A stretch of DNA of 64,000 nt, from contig JAZBQD010000015.1 of the NCBI GenBank assembly GCA_036583965.1, positions 22,225,310 through 22,289,309 of the forward strand, given 5' to 3'. Under the pieces are notes generated by a model. It was not told the origin of the DNA. It searched no databases and saw only the letters and a program-made list of their open reading frames with translations. This DNA comes from Prunella strophiata. Taxonomy: Eukaryota; Chordata; Aves; Passeriformes; Prunellidae. Position 1 is the stretch's first letter. Every line of letters starts with the position of its first letter. Shown piece by piece: positions 14,931 to 28,573 of the stretch. Both the position numbers and the translations under genes were made by a program.

Positions 14931-16810
14931 AAAAAAAGTTTCTCCTTTAACATATTTTAATAATAAGTATTGTTTGTAGCATAAACTTGACAGACATATT
15001 ATTTCAGTTCATGGTGATTATTTTTAATAAATATGTTAAAATCTCATGGAAGGAGTCAATGAATTATTGATAAATCAAGCAGTATATTAAATTCTGGTCA
15101 ATATATAGATGAACACAAGTATACATAAATGTGCAGTTACATCTTGAGCTGAATCACTTTTCACCAGACTTCACACACTTTCTTCAGTGTTCTACAGAAA
15201 CCCTCATTTTCAACTATGTTTCAGGGGTTTAAGTTATAATTTACTGCAATACTTGTGACCAGCTATGTTTCACAAATTTCAACCTAATTTTAAACTGTAT
15301 TGCTTTAGACCTTTGCAAGAGCAATACCACCCACTGTTGATTTCTCACCCACAGCTGAGATCCAGGTTTGGGTTTTTTCAATTCAAAACTTAAACTGAAA
15401 TTTTGGCCCATGGGAATGGCACCTTTCTGTTCCCCAGGATTTGTACTGCATTTTGAAACACTTTGGCATAGAGGGCATTGTAAGAGTTTGGATCTGCAGT
15501 GTATTTTATTGCCTAAATAGTGAGATGGTTCCCTTTTTTACCAGAGTAACGCAATGGAATGAGCATGGAGGAGGACCCATTACGGATCCAACAGGAACTG
15601 AGTACTAAAAAATCTAAACATTCACTTGTTTTATTTTCCTGTTTCTTGGTTACATTCTCAAAGTGTGTCCACTACCACTCCCATTATCATCAGCAGGGGG
15701 CTTGTAAATAAGCTTTTACCCAGTGTTTAAGAAAAATGAGCTTGTCAGTGGAAGTAGTGCAGAGATCCCAATCCACTTCATTACTTAAAGAAACAGAGCA
15801 GGACAGCAAAGCGAAAATCAAGTCCAGGCAAGCACCTTAATATATATTTGAAGTCTACATTTGAACACTTCATAACCTGAATTGAAATGTCAAATTTTGA
15901 AATACACCAGACATAATTCAGGAAAGATAGCCTATTAACTGGTTAGAAACATTGTTAAAAATGCAGATGATATGAAATTAAATGTGCCTTAATTAGAATG
16001 ATGGAACATTTAACTTGGTAAATATTCCATCATGAATCCCATATTCCATGTTTCATGAATCTAGACTCACAGGTGATGTTATATAAACCAGTTAACCATC
16101 AGGGTAGTTACTCTTTCCCTGCCCAGTGACCAAGCTGCTGAAACTGTACACTTGTGCTAACACTGAGGATCTCAGACACCACAAGCCAGAGCTACTGAAC
16201 TGTCATCTCAGAAAAGATAAAATCTCTTAAATAGATAAAATCTCTTGCCTAGTTTAAAGGTCAGAGATAGTCATTCTTCTCCATTGAAGCCATAAAAGTA
16301 CAGTGTATAAAAAAGCATTGTGCCTCAGTAGGTACTCTAGCAGCAATTTCTAGTGCTGCTGTAATTAAGGTTGCATCAACATTTTCATGATAAAACATGC
16401 TGCCAGAAAAGTAATTCCATGTTGTAAGCTGACTCAGAAGATCTTGTAACAGGCACAAATCCTTCAGCACTGTGAGTTTGGTTTGTATAATTTTTAGCTA
16501 AGAAGCTAGAAGAAAAGAGAAAACATGAAGAAAAGTCTTACAAATGGAAGTCAACAATGTAGAATTACATAATGTTCAAACAGAATTTGTGGTGCAGACA
16601 GCTTATTCCAATCATATATGCCTGCTAAACATAGCCATGAAACCTGTTACCTGAAAAAGATTGAAAAGCTAAGATGTCTAATACAGAAAAGAGTGTGAAT
16701 AAAAGTTACTTGTTTTAGGAATTTCTTCGAAAGGGCTGGTTTGGTTTTTTGTTTGTTTCTTCCATATTTTTAAAGAAAAAATGAGGGGTTTTTTGTATAT
16801 TTTCACCCAC

Positions 16811-17018
16811 CTGCTCTGGGTACTTGCTTCCAACTATCTCTGCCACAGTGTTAAAGGACAGAGAGTCTGGATAAGTCTTAGCTCCCATCCTCAGGTGCAC
16901 AACAATCTTAGTACCGCGGAGAGACATTCGTGACATCATTTCAGCATCTTCCACAGTGATGCAAGCAGTGGGAATTTGGGGTACATCAGGCTGGTAACTC
17001 TGCTCCCCAGTATGAGGA
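16811..17018 (-). CDS. CPQ: CPQ third coding exon, ends just before the catalytic zinc-ligand exon
   Basis: This exon encodes about residues 212-281: SPHTGEQSYQPDVPQIPTAC, then ITVEDAEMMSRM, then AKTYPDSLSFNTVAEIVGSK and YPEQ. It is 208 nt: one base completes the Ser codon shared with the previous exon, followed by 69 whole codons (phase 0 exit). The acceptor is TTTTTTTAACAG (AG at 17020-17019) and the donor is CAG|gtgggt (16810-16805). The segment finishes the PA-like insert and leads into the M28 catalytic core; in CPQ the next exon begins with the VVLVSGHLDSWD zinc-binding motif. The exon itself is undamaged. If the preceding exon's 1-bp deletion is real, translation here would enter the wrong frame and stop at a TGA on positions 16938-16936. 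Confidence 0.95.
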
Positions 17019-17411
17019 CTGTTAAAAAAAACCAACAAAACACAGTGTCAACAACTTTGCTCTGTAATTTTTTTAGCATTACTGTAGAATTATTAAAAAG
17101 AATACATTCATGACCATCCCTGCCATACTCTCAAAAGGGACACAGCTACAAGTTTTAATAAACCTTTTGACAAAAATACATCAAGTGTTTTTATACTAAT
17201 CATAATACCTGACTGTTACTATTATATATGTCTATTCTATTCATTGTTAGCTCTATTGCCATGGTTTGATATCACACTCCATTCACTGCTTTACCAGAAA
17301 GAAAAGCAATGAAAAGTCTAAATGAACAGGTTGCCATAAGTGCATTTTTTTTTCCTGTGGCAAGTAATGAAATTAAAATTCATTATTCAATTTTAATACT
17401 ATTTTCCAAAT

Positions 17412-17500
17412 AACAGAATTGCAGAACAGATGAGATTGGCAGGAACCTCTGGAGATCATCTGGACCAAACCCCCTGCTCAAGCGGGCCACCCAAAACCAT
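17412..17500 (-). mobile_element. CR1 LINE 3'-tail fragment (~90 bp)
   Basis: The plus strand shows 'aacagaattgcagaacagatgagattgg' followed by 'ggaacctctggagatcatctgg', 'ccaaaccccctgctcaagcggg' and 'ccac'. This is the reverse complement of the CR1 3' end of the 'gacctctggagatcatctagtccaac' subfamily type. Only the last ~90 bp of the element remain. It lies about 390 bp upstream, in transcript sense, of the third coding exon of CPQ. Confidence 0.85.
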
Positions 17501-18076
17501 GCACAATACAGGTGAAAATCTTCACCTGTGAGCCTTCTCACAGCAGCAGACACATTTTTTACACATTTAAACAAACAAAAAAAATTAAATTGGGTTATTT
17601 TTAAGTCTTCTAAACTGGAAAAAAACACCATTTAATTCCTGGAGGAGATATGTTAAGGAGGAAAGGAGAAACTTAGTTTGTAAGGTTATAGATGAAGTAA
17701 AATGGGAGAGATTATTCAGTTCTATTTATTGGGAAGAATAAACCCTTCTCAACAATAACAAGTCATATTGTAATCAATAATATAACCTGCAGAGTAGATT
17801 TGTATAAATATTTATTTCACATGGAAATACTAAAAATGAGTTACAGAGGTCTTACAGGAGCTTCTTCAGAGGGACAACTTTTCAGGAAATTATTGCTCCC
17901 AGTTGTTTACAGCTGAACCTCAATCAAAGGCCAGTCTCTCTTCCCATCAGCTTTGCAGGTCAGGTGACCCATGGCTCACCTTTGAAATAACATTTAACCT
18001 GAAACTTGGCATTTCCTGTGCCATGTAATACTCCCTGAGTGGGATAAACCCATGTAGACTTATAAGTTCAGACCTT

Positions 18077-18113
18077 TTTTCTTTTTTTTTTTTTCTTTGT
18101 TGGAAAAAAAAAA
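18077..18113. repeat. Paired T- and A-tracts
   Basis: A T-rich stretch (tttttt-c-t14) is followed after a short spacer by a run of 10 A. The two arms are complementary and can form a hairpin. A separate A19 tract lies at 18235-18253. Confidence 0.75.
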
Positions 18114-18234
18114 GGCACCCCTCTTTTAAACTGTGATAACTTGCTGCATATGTTTAATATTTCTTTGAGTGTTTGAGGATAAATCCAGCATGTTAACCAA
18201 AAGACTTTCCAAACAATGTAAAATAAACAGACTG

Positions 18235-18253
18235 AAAAAAAAAAAAAAAAAAA
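18235..18253 (+). repeat. A19 homopolymer
   Basis: 19 consecutive A, followed by gaaaaagagaga. Confidence 0.9.
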
Positions 18254-20142
18254 GAAAAAGAGAGATGACAGTTTCATGTACTAATGTAAAAAGACCTATA
18301 TTCAAAAACTGAGCAGAAACTGTTTGTTTCTAGTAATTTTAAATGAATGCTTTTGCCTGTATCTTCTGACAAGTTTATGTCTTAGTACTAACATGGTGTA
18401 TATGCTGAATTCCAGTAATTCAAGTTTTATCACTGATTTCAAGGTCCTTGTTATTTCACAGATCCTCAACAAAAGAAACCCCTAAAGCTGTATTTTTTTC
18501 TCCAATTTAAGCAGCAAGCACATTTATTGCAGATGCTCCATCCTGATGTTCCACCACAATTGTAGATAATGCTTCTGACAACTCACTATGATCCACACAT
18601 GCTTACACACCTCAAATGAAGGAACTTTTGCAGGCACAAAATTTACCCAGCTAGCCCAAAATATAAACCTTAAAGTTACCTGGAAGTGCCAATTGTATGC
18701 TCAAACTACCACTCTGCCAAGATTACACAGGTAAACCCTATTACCAAATTAAACCATATCTGGCATGGGCAGGCAGAGCCAGCAACAGCTCAGATGATAC
18801 CAGGATCTGACAGGAATGGATGACTGCCCAAATTATTTCTGCAAAGAGGGAAATGGACCCCTAAGCATGACCAGCAAAAAGACACAAAGCAATTCCACAG
18901 TACTGTAGATTCCTAATGCTGCAAGATGAACTCACAGAGAAGACATTTGTGGCAGACACTAAGCATCCTGGGATGCACCTGATTAAAGTTTACATGCATG
19001 CACAACATTCCATGTGTTAAGTATATCATCTACATAATAAATTCCTTAATAAATTGCCAAAGAGTACATTAAAAAAAAATCTAAGCAAAGCAAATTAAGT
19101 GCCTTTTATGTAGAGATAACCAAGAACTGGAAAGGGTACTGACCATATGGCAAGACCTGAGCAAGAACTAACAAAATAGAAATTACTATCAGACTCTGTG
19201 TAACAGATGGAGAGAAGCATTCCTGAGTTTGGCTCAAAACAGGGCAAACAGGATGTAGTTTGGGAAAATCAGGAGAAAGAATTTTTTTTGGTGGGGGGGA
19301 GGGGAAGCAGTGGGGATGATAAGAAAGTCTTTTTTTTAATTGAGTCTGAATAAACATTATTTTGGGACTATTATTTCAAAAGAAGAAGGATCTTATTAAA
19401 AAAAATAAAATTAAACTCTCTTGCATTTACCATTCCTTGCACCTTGAAAAGGAAATGAAAGGAAAGCATCGCATAACACCAGCTACAGAAATCACAAAGA
19501 ACCCTGACTCTGAGTCAGCATTCAACTTAAAAACATTGATACCTACAGGCAAGCAAGGTGCACCTCTGGCATTTCCCACTAACAGCTGGGAAGTGATGTT
19601 AGCATCTTCTTAAACACACCCTCTCTGAAAAATGCTGCTATCCAACAAACCCTAAATTAATTCTGCAAAACTTTAAGGGTAGTTAGGCTATTTAATATAT
19701 GATACCCCAGTTCAATACCATAATTCGGTGTTCAGAAGAGATGGTAAGTAGTTCTCCCACTGTTTTTTATTTACTTAACAAAAGTACCTGTTTTGATTTT
19801 AGATCTACTGAATCACCTCACATCCATATTTAAACTATTAATTGAAAACATATTAATGTTAGTACAAAGTCACTGTCATTTGGTCCTGAAATTCTTGTTC
19901 AACAGCTGACAAAATTCAGATAAATAAAGTGGTTGAGTTTTAGCTTTTGATAAACCCCTAGATTTCATACCTTTGAAAGTATTTAAGAGAAGTGTAATGT
20001 ATGAATAAAAGCAGAGAAAAGGCTCAAAAAACCCCCCACATTTTCTCTGTTAAAAGCACATGTCAAATGGCTAGTAAGAAACAGATGTGGCTTGCATCTT
20101 ACACAAAAGTGTAAAAGGAGAATAAAAAATTCAAAAAGCAGC

Positions 20143-20160
20143 TAGTTAGTTAGTTAGTTT
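20143..20160 (+). repeat. (TTAG)n microsatellite
   Basis: Four tandem tagt units (tagttagttagttagttt). Confidence 0.8.
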
Positions 20161-22693
20161 CTCTTCTGAGTAAAACAATCAAATGTGGAGAAACTAAAAA
20201 ATGTGGATGAAAAGATGTGCTGCTGGTGTCAGGTCAGTTCTATCTCTTCTTACTGCGGTAGCTGACCCTGCATGCTCCATTACTTTGTTCCTGCAATTCC
20301 AGCCCTTATCCCTGAGATAAGCTAAAATGCCCAGGGAAGAATAAACTGTGTAAGAACCAGTGCTTCAAGCTAAACTGGATGCTCTGATAGAAAACAGACC
20401 TCAAGTTGAAGCCTTGGAAAACGATAGCAATCTCCTAAGGGGAGAAGTAAGCATGACATTACAAGAACTCTAACATAGCTAAAAGGGAAAAAAACCCCAA
20501 CCAATCAAAACCTGATTATACAAAAGCTTAGAAAGATTTACTTCAGCCATAATGTGTATGCACATACCCCCAGTGCACCATTCTTCACATCAATCTAGAA
20601 AAGCAATCTAGAGTTGGGAAATACAAAATCAATGTTGTCTAAGAATTGCCAGTGTTGTCTAAGTTTGCTCATTTCAGACAAACACATTGCAAGATTCTAA
20701 TTACATATGTGACCACCTATGTAAAATTTACTGTATAAACCACATGTAAACTAAAAATTCATACCAGATCAGCTAGTTTGTTAGTATTGACTTAAATCAT
20801 AAAATACATTCCTGAGTAGAGCCATGACTACATTAATCACTAGCTATACTCACAGCAAGATCACAGCCTTAACTCAGTAACAGGCTGACATCTTCCACAT
20901 ACTTTGGTTTTGTTTTTTCACTTGTATATTCTACATAGCACAGAAAACCCCCTCACCACATACAAAGCTTTACACTTTAAAGGGGGTGAAGGAACATACT
21001 GCAGCAAAACAGGAGGAAAACTACACATCTTGCTCTCACAGTTATCTACAGAGAGTAGCTATTCATGAGTGCCTCACTCCTGTAACTTTCTCTGCATCAC
21101 AAGCAGAGATGCAGAGCCTCAACTCCACACAAGTAAATCCCCTTTTCCAGCACCACAAACTTCTTATAAAACAAAAGTTGCTCTTGTGTGCACTCCAACT
21201 GTACATGTTCTTCCAAGATTCTCACCATTATCTGGATAGAGAGGCCAACTGTAATTGTAATTAGTCAAAACTGTCAAAAGTATTGTTAATCTTCTCAGAA
21301 GAATTAGGTCTATAAAAATAAAATCAAGACTAGCCCCCATTTACAACCACTTGGCAAAATATAAAAGAAATAAATTCAGACTAATTTGTGTTTCTGTCAT
21401 AATTTGTCCCAAGATTCACTTGCTTTGTTTGCTTCTTATATTGTCTTGGTGGGATTTGATTTGTTGGTTCACAGTAAGCTGAAAAGATATCAAGACTGTC
21501 AAATTCAAAACCAAATAGGAATATGCACAGAAAATTTTAAGAAACTGCAGAGTAAAAATACTATACAAATATGGAATTAAGTAGTATAAATAAATTAATT
21601 AAATAGTGTAAATAAAATAGTAGTCTGTTACCAAAATTAGAATATCTGGAATCCAGACACGTAATGTCTCCTGAAATTTCACTGCACCAATCCTTAACTG
21701 GTGCAGGATCTGCCCAAGTGTAATGGAGTGTAAGAAAGGCTCCAGAACCCACCAGTCTTACCAAGGAAAACTCCTTTTGAAGAAGAACACAGCATGTTAT
21801 TCTGTTACCACATGGACTCTAATTAATGAACATTTAGAAAATTGCATTTAGTGACTGCTGGGCACTCAATAAAATTAGGCTTTACCAAACAAGCATAATA
21901 TCTTTGCCATAATTACATATGTCCTATGTTACAGAATATAACTTACACATACATGTTTATACTTCAGTATAATATTCAGTAACACAAGAACCAAGAGAAT
22001 TCTCCAAGTAAGTACAGAATCTTTTAAAAATAGCATGGATTACATATGGTTTGCCAAACAAGAAGGAGAAAAAAAACTCTGAATAGTAAAATGATCAAAT
22101 GAAGTTTGATGCATTCTACCCTGGGACTATCCAACTGCTGGGAAAGTAGAACAGCTTTCCAAGAATCTGTAGAAAATGAAAGTTTGCATCAGCTGCTCTT
22201 CAACTGAAAAAGAAACTTGCTGGATCTTACAGACCTGAGGATGACTCTCCAGCAGCTGACATCTTGAGGGAACTGTTAAGTCACACACCTGTTTGGCCTC
22301 CTTCTGCTCAGTACGAATCACCAAGCTCTGTCCTTCTGTGTTTACATCCCTGCCTTCGTGAGAATGCAGCTGCTGGCTGCGCGCTACAATAGGTACATTA
22401 GGAGAGGGCTCCTGGAGTGAACACCACTGGCAACCCAAATTGCCAGCAGCTGCAAGGATTCTGGCTTCATAGGCTTTGTTTGTGATGTTTTTTGTTGAAT
22501 TCCTAGCTTCTCAGCCTTGAGCACCAGTCTTATTTATATCTTCAGTGACCCCCTCAATCACCAGGGAGCAATGCGCACAGAGAATAAATTCAAAAAACCT
22601 CACTGAGAGCAGATGTTATATTTTACACCTACAGGAAGGATATAAATAAACCCAAGCAAACAAACAAAAAATAAATCAAAACTCAAAACAACA

Positions 22694-22704
22694 CCCCCCC
22701 CCCC
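22694..22704 (+). repeat. C11 homopolymer
   Basis: 11 consecutive C in an A-rich setting (aaaacaaca before, tcatttt after). This is the longest C run in the window. Confidence 0.9.
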
Positions 22705-25700
22705 TCATTTTCTTTATTTAGAAAGCAGCAAATCAGACAAAGAAGCATCACAAGGCTAGCAATACAAAAGTAAACTAGAGCTAGAATACTGACCTGCTCT
22801 TCATACCGCCTCCATTTAATGATGTTTTCATTATTATAATTAACTCTTACATCAAAATTATCAAGTACAAATAAGTGTGAAGAGGAATTAGAGCTTTCAG
22901 GGTACTGTATCAGTCCTTCCAAGTCTCTGATTCATTAGAGATAGGGAGTAGCAGAGAGGGTCAAGCTTTGCCACACACAGGCATATACATACACACCAGA
23001 AACACGAGTCAGCCCTGGCACTGAACAGAATACATCATGGGGCAGCACAGGGAGCTCCCTCCTCCTTTCAAAGGGTGGTCATGGTAAAGGGTGACACACA
23101 GCCAACACTCAGCTGAAAGAAAAGGTTAGGGATAGAGGATATTTGTCTTATTACCATAAAACTTCTTTTAATCAGCTGACCCCTGAGGTAAATAGAGGGG
23201 AGCAAGGTCTGAAAGGAGGCAGAAGAAAGTCTCAGATTCACAGAAGAGGATATGGATGGTGCTTTTCTTCTTTCCTTCCTTCTCCATGCAACACACTATT
23301 CAGAGCAGTATGTTTTTTGGATACTGTCCTCCATAAAACCAATCTTAAACTCATATGCATTTAGCAACTTCTCCCTTCAACAAGCTGTGGCAATGCAAAC
23401 AAAGCCTCATGGAGATACACTTTTAAATTGTAAAAAATGAGTATCAACAGGAATACAAAGATAGTCAAGGAAAAAACCATAAGGTAGAAATGGCAGTGAC
23501 AGAGGGTAAACACGTTTCTCAAGTCAGCAGGAGACAAAACATCTTAGTACCAAAGGCAACTATGTGGATGGACTAAAGAGGAGAACTTTTAAAAATAAAA
23601 AACTCAACAGTAGAATAACATAGTTATTATCATCTCAGACAGCATGGAATTAAATCCCAAAAGTAAAATAGAAGAAAATAGTTATCTTTTCTTCCGTTTG
23701 TGACTACAAGCTTTTCCACTGAAACACTTCCATTAACCTCAACAGAAGGGGGTGGGACAACAGGGGAGAAGACTTTAAAACCTAACTGGATATGAAAAGA
23801 AAGGGAAGGGACAGGCTGGATTCAATTTCAGGGAATGAGCAAAAAAAAGCCACTGCAAGACACTTGTCCAGGTGAGCTACAATATTTTCTGAAGAAAACT
23901 GAAACTCTGAAAAATCTTCACTACATAAATGTTTCTTTTACTTCCGCACTTCTAACAGAATACTAAACACCTTTGTGATGTTCTGTTAAACAATCCAGTA
24001 CTTTTACCATTCAAATAAAAAAGAGAATATATTAGTAAAAATAACACAGAGGGGGTACCACTTATCTTTTCTCTCAGCTGAGAAATTTTAGTAGTGTCAC
24101 TTGAAAGAGACTGCTTTAACTACACCTGATCATTACATTTGCCTGTTATTTAGTTCACTCAGTATACAGTTCCACTTATGCAATGTAAAATGCACTATAA
24201 ATGCCTAAATGATAAGAAAATGTTATCTAATAGTGTATTATACTTATTTGATAAATTTGTTCTCCAATAAACGGTACATTTTTATTTCCAAAATTCAGGC
24301 AAGTCTTGCCTGCTACTTTAAACTTACAGACACCCTGAATTTTTCATTTTTGAACCTGAAATCCACTGTAAGCACAAAAGTTCTTTTTAGGAACAGAGTG
24401 TATTTTTAAAGTTCATTACAGTATTTTAACTCTGGTGAAGTACAACTAAATATTGAGCAGCTCAGCAAAATGTCAAGCCAAGTGTGTGTTCTTTCCCCAG
24501 CTGTGTTTTTTGACAGTGGCAGATTCTTCCAAAAGCTTCATAATCTACATCAGATGATATAAAAAATTGTCCCAATAGGTATGTGTTTCCTCTCAACACC
24601 TCCTTTCCTAGCAATTTGTTGTGTCTGGGAAATGAAGAGTGTCAGGCTTAAAAAAAAAAAAAAATCCAGTACAAACCATGGTTGAGAGAATGACTGAATA
24701 AGTTTTGGGGATCTTGCTGTGCTACAGGTACACAGCAGTTTTCATAAGGAAATTAATGTAGGGGTTTTCTGAGAAAGTAGTTCAGTCTTGAGAATTGAAG
24801 TAATTTTCCTTCCCCAAAAGGAAAAGAGAAATTGCTGACAAAATGCAACACTTTCTCACTGTTTTTTTTTTTTTTGCTATCAGGTTTGTTGTGCTTTGCA
24901 ACATACACTACATAGTCATATTGTTTTGCATAATGCTTGACAGTTTGTCCTCTTCCCATTTATTCCTGGACATACAGCAATTCCTTCATCATCTTCTGAC
25001 TGGGGAGAATTCCACTTTTGCAATTTATGGGTTTCTTTAATAAAGAGTGCCTGTGAGAGTCTGTGCTGGAAGACAGACTAGCTGGAACAATATAATTTTC
25101 TCTCACTTTCATTACTTGATCCATGTTGCTCAGGAAAATGTTGCTGTAAAAAAGGTAACAGGCTGGAGGCTGGTACAATAATGATCATCACTTTTTACAG
25201 CCTGTACGTAAATTAAAGTACGCAAATGATTTTGGACTGGAACCAAGAGATACAGGCACACAGCCAGTCAGAGCAGATGAATTGTTAAGGTGACACGGGT
25301 TTAGGGACATGATGAGATTCCAGACTACCTGAAAAGTGACAGCTGTGAGAATGCCAGAGCTCTCCAAGTTCAGCCCTGGTAGCTCCAGAAGAAGAGGATT
25401 GCCAGAGAGGACCAGAGGCTTCCCCCCTTCCTCCTCACCCGTGTGTCCAGGGTGCCACTCGTGTTCAGGCAGCCTCCCTGAGGAGAGGCATGCAGCAAGG
25501 CACCTGCACTCAGCCTCGTGTACACCCCACAGCCTCAGGGCTCAATGCAGGAAAACACCGAAGATCACTTAGTGCAACACTGCAAGACAGTAACAGAATA
25601 AAGAGTGGGAATTTTCCTCCCCATCGTTCAGATACTAAGTAGCTTATTATTCCCCCACCCCACAAAGTACACTGTGCAAGAAAATGATCCTGATTGTGAA

Positions 25701-28553
25701 TGATTGTTAACACTGAGACCGTGTATGTAACTTCATGAATAATATAAATAAAAAATCTTGAAAAAAACTATACCTACTTAGAAAGAAGTGCATAATCTAA
25801 TTTTTAGCAGCAGAACCGTGTTTTACAAGCTAATATACACAGGCTGAATTACCTTGCAGCTGTCAAGCTAAAATTTCTTCCTCTAAAATACTCTATACTA
25901 CACTTCTGTGTTAAGCATAGTGGAGTTACTTAAATTATTCACTGGAAATTGTACTTGTTTCAAATCTAACTTGTCTATAAACAGACACCAAATTCTACAG
26001 AACAAATCCAAATGTGTGCAATTCATAACTATTTATCAAATAGTTTCAAACAATTGCTAAGTGCAGCCCAAAGATCACCTGCCATTTGCAAAGCCTTTGT
26101 ACACCCAGCTCTCAAAGTGGGCTTTTAATAATTTCATGAAGATAAGTTTCACTGGCCTGCAGGTGAATCTTGTCATGTAGCCCATACACTGGTTAACACC
26201 AATATTAATAAAACTCCTGTTTTAAGGAGATAGTGCTTGATCCCTGATTTAACCACAGAACTCTTCACCTGCAATGAACACTGGATGGTTGCTGTGACCC
26301 CAGATACACTGCAAATCACAGGGTAGCACTTCTTGCTGCCAGGGCTATGAAACTGTTGAGCAGTTTTGCTGCAAAAATGCTGCTAAAACATCTTCTCCTT
26401 GGAAGTTCATGATTTGTCAAACATTTTTGGGAAACACACCAGTCTAGGACCATCCTTATGAAACCACGACAGTTGGCCTGTCCAGCTCACAAGCTCTGCA
26501 CCCTGTTAACTTTTGTAATGGCCTGAAAAATTCATGTGGAGGTGGAAATAATATTGCATTTGTGGCTAAAATTTTTGCCCCAAACATATTTGGACTAAAA
26601 CTAAACAAAACTAAAAGCTTCAGATACCTTATGTGGGAGATCCTAGAGGACTGAATGGAACTCTCCTTTCTCAGGACACTTCCATGGACAAATATCACCT
26701 ACAAGTCTAATGCTTTCAATGGTGTTCTCCAATTCCTTGTCATCCTCTTGCAATTGGCTGGATTTTGGCATCCTTTCACTAACTATTAGCCAGTCCATTA
26801 AGTAAAATCAAAACTGTGAAGGAATAAAAATTACCACTCTATATAGGAAGGGTTAAAGGAATCCATCACTGATTGTCACTCAGAAGTACATACAAAGATT
26901 TGCATGACTGAAACCTAATTTTAGACACTGAAAAACAGTTACACTTCTAAAAACATAAGCTGCAGCTGCACTTGTTATTCCAAGTAGCTCTGCTAAAGTT
27001 TTCTCATGGGTCTGTCTATTCACGTTACATTTCTGGCAAGACTGAAATGTTAGCATTCTCTCAGACACTGCAGCACACCATTTCTGTTTTCCTAGATTGT
27101 CAGCATTATAGAAGTAAGTAAAAGAAGAGGAGGGACAAAATCCCCATCGTTTTGTGGAGTTACAACCTTGGATAGTCTCTCAGATGAACTCGACTGCCCA
27201 GGACTCTGGCTGCATGTGGACAGTGCTGGGTCTGTTCTCAAGGTCTTTGAGCTTGAGCACAAACATACATGCCTCTAATGTCCCTTATGGAGATACAGAG
27301 CATGTACTCAAATTGCCCAGTCCCTTCACATAATTTCTGGCACTCCAGTTTTCCCCCCAGCAGCAACTGCAATCCTTCTCAAAACCCCAGACCAGGAGCC
27401 CTGAAAATTGTTCTTTCCTTCTATAGAGACTGCAGATAGAGATACTCAGAGGGAGACTGAGTATCTCTCAAACTGTCCTCAGAAAAAGGATCACAAACTG
27501 CTTCCTGAAGAGGTGCATGCAATACACAGATTACAGAAGAACAACTAAAACCTCCTTACATCTCTACCGGGAATTCACTCTTTCCAAAACTCAGATTTTT
27601 GTCAAAATCACATTTGAATCCCAGAACCTGATTTCTAAAGTTCATGTTGTCCTTGAGGATATGCAACTGTTACTAAGAAAATGCCTTTTACTTTTTTTGA
27701 AATTCCACCTCCTTCATGCTCTTTTCAGTGGGTTTAACTCTCTCATGGTGAGCTAATATTGAATTGAACTCAAATAATTTGAATTACAGTCAACAAATTG
27801 TTTTTAAACGTTTACATTTGAAAATACGATGTTCCTACATAATGAACTGTATTCTCTGTCATTCACCTCCTGCCAGAGCCTTCCCACAGATCTGAACCTC
27901 AATCTAGCAGAATTCAACAATCAACCTCATAAAAACCCCCATGGTTATATAATGGATTATTTATCAGCAGTAGTCACCCACTGTTACGTGGTAATACAAT
28001 GGTTACTTGGTTTTGGCACGGGCAAATTGTTGCAGAATCTACTACTAACTACTTAAACACAGTTTAGAAGAGCTGACTTTTATTGTTGTCCTCTTTACAG
28101 TAAACAATGTACAAATGCTATCCTAAATGAACATTCAAGAAATATTAATATTGCTTATAAACAGGGAAAGAGAGATAATACTGTGCCCTACTCAAGATAC
28201 TATGGGGGCATAAGGCAGAGTGATGACTGGAACTTCAGAATGCCTGGGTTTAATTGATTCACTTGATTACTCTCTCTCCTCTGACAAAAGTATCCTTTTG
28301 TTCTTCAGTGCACAAATATCTAGAATAAATCTGGATTTTTCAGAGCTAAACAGTACAGTAGTTTCAATATTTCTTGTTGAGGTGTTTTTGTATGCTTCAC
28401 AGTCAAAAGCAAATTAATGTGAAGAAATCCAAATAGAAAAATGTCAGAAATGATGTGGTTCCTTTCTGTTCTTTATTCTTAGAAGAAAAGTTCTTCTTTT
28501 ACATTCACTATGGATTACAAAGCTATGAAGTGCAGTCAAAGCTTAATCCTGGT

Positions 28554-28573
28554 TAATAATAATAATAATAATG
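28554..28573 (+). repeat. (TAA)n microsatellite
   Basis: Six to seven perfect trinucleotide units. Confidence 0.85.

Larger units (their letters stand above)
1..16810 (-). other. CPQ: CPQ intron following the third coding exon (partial)
   Basis: No exon was found here. I looked on the minus strand for the expected next CPQ motifs (GHLDSWDVGQGAMDDGGG, LWTAEEQGGVGAFQ, HHSHGDTMTVMD) and saw none. The sequence is AT-rich with many stops in every frame. It holds short A-tracts (8823-8844), a hairpin at 11260-11290 and an A/C-rich tract at 14795-14930, listed separately. A somewhat GC-richer block at about 4130-4640 has modest open frames on both strands but no recognisable protein. The remaining stretches show nothing I can name. 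Confidence 0.75.
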
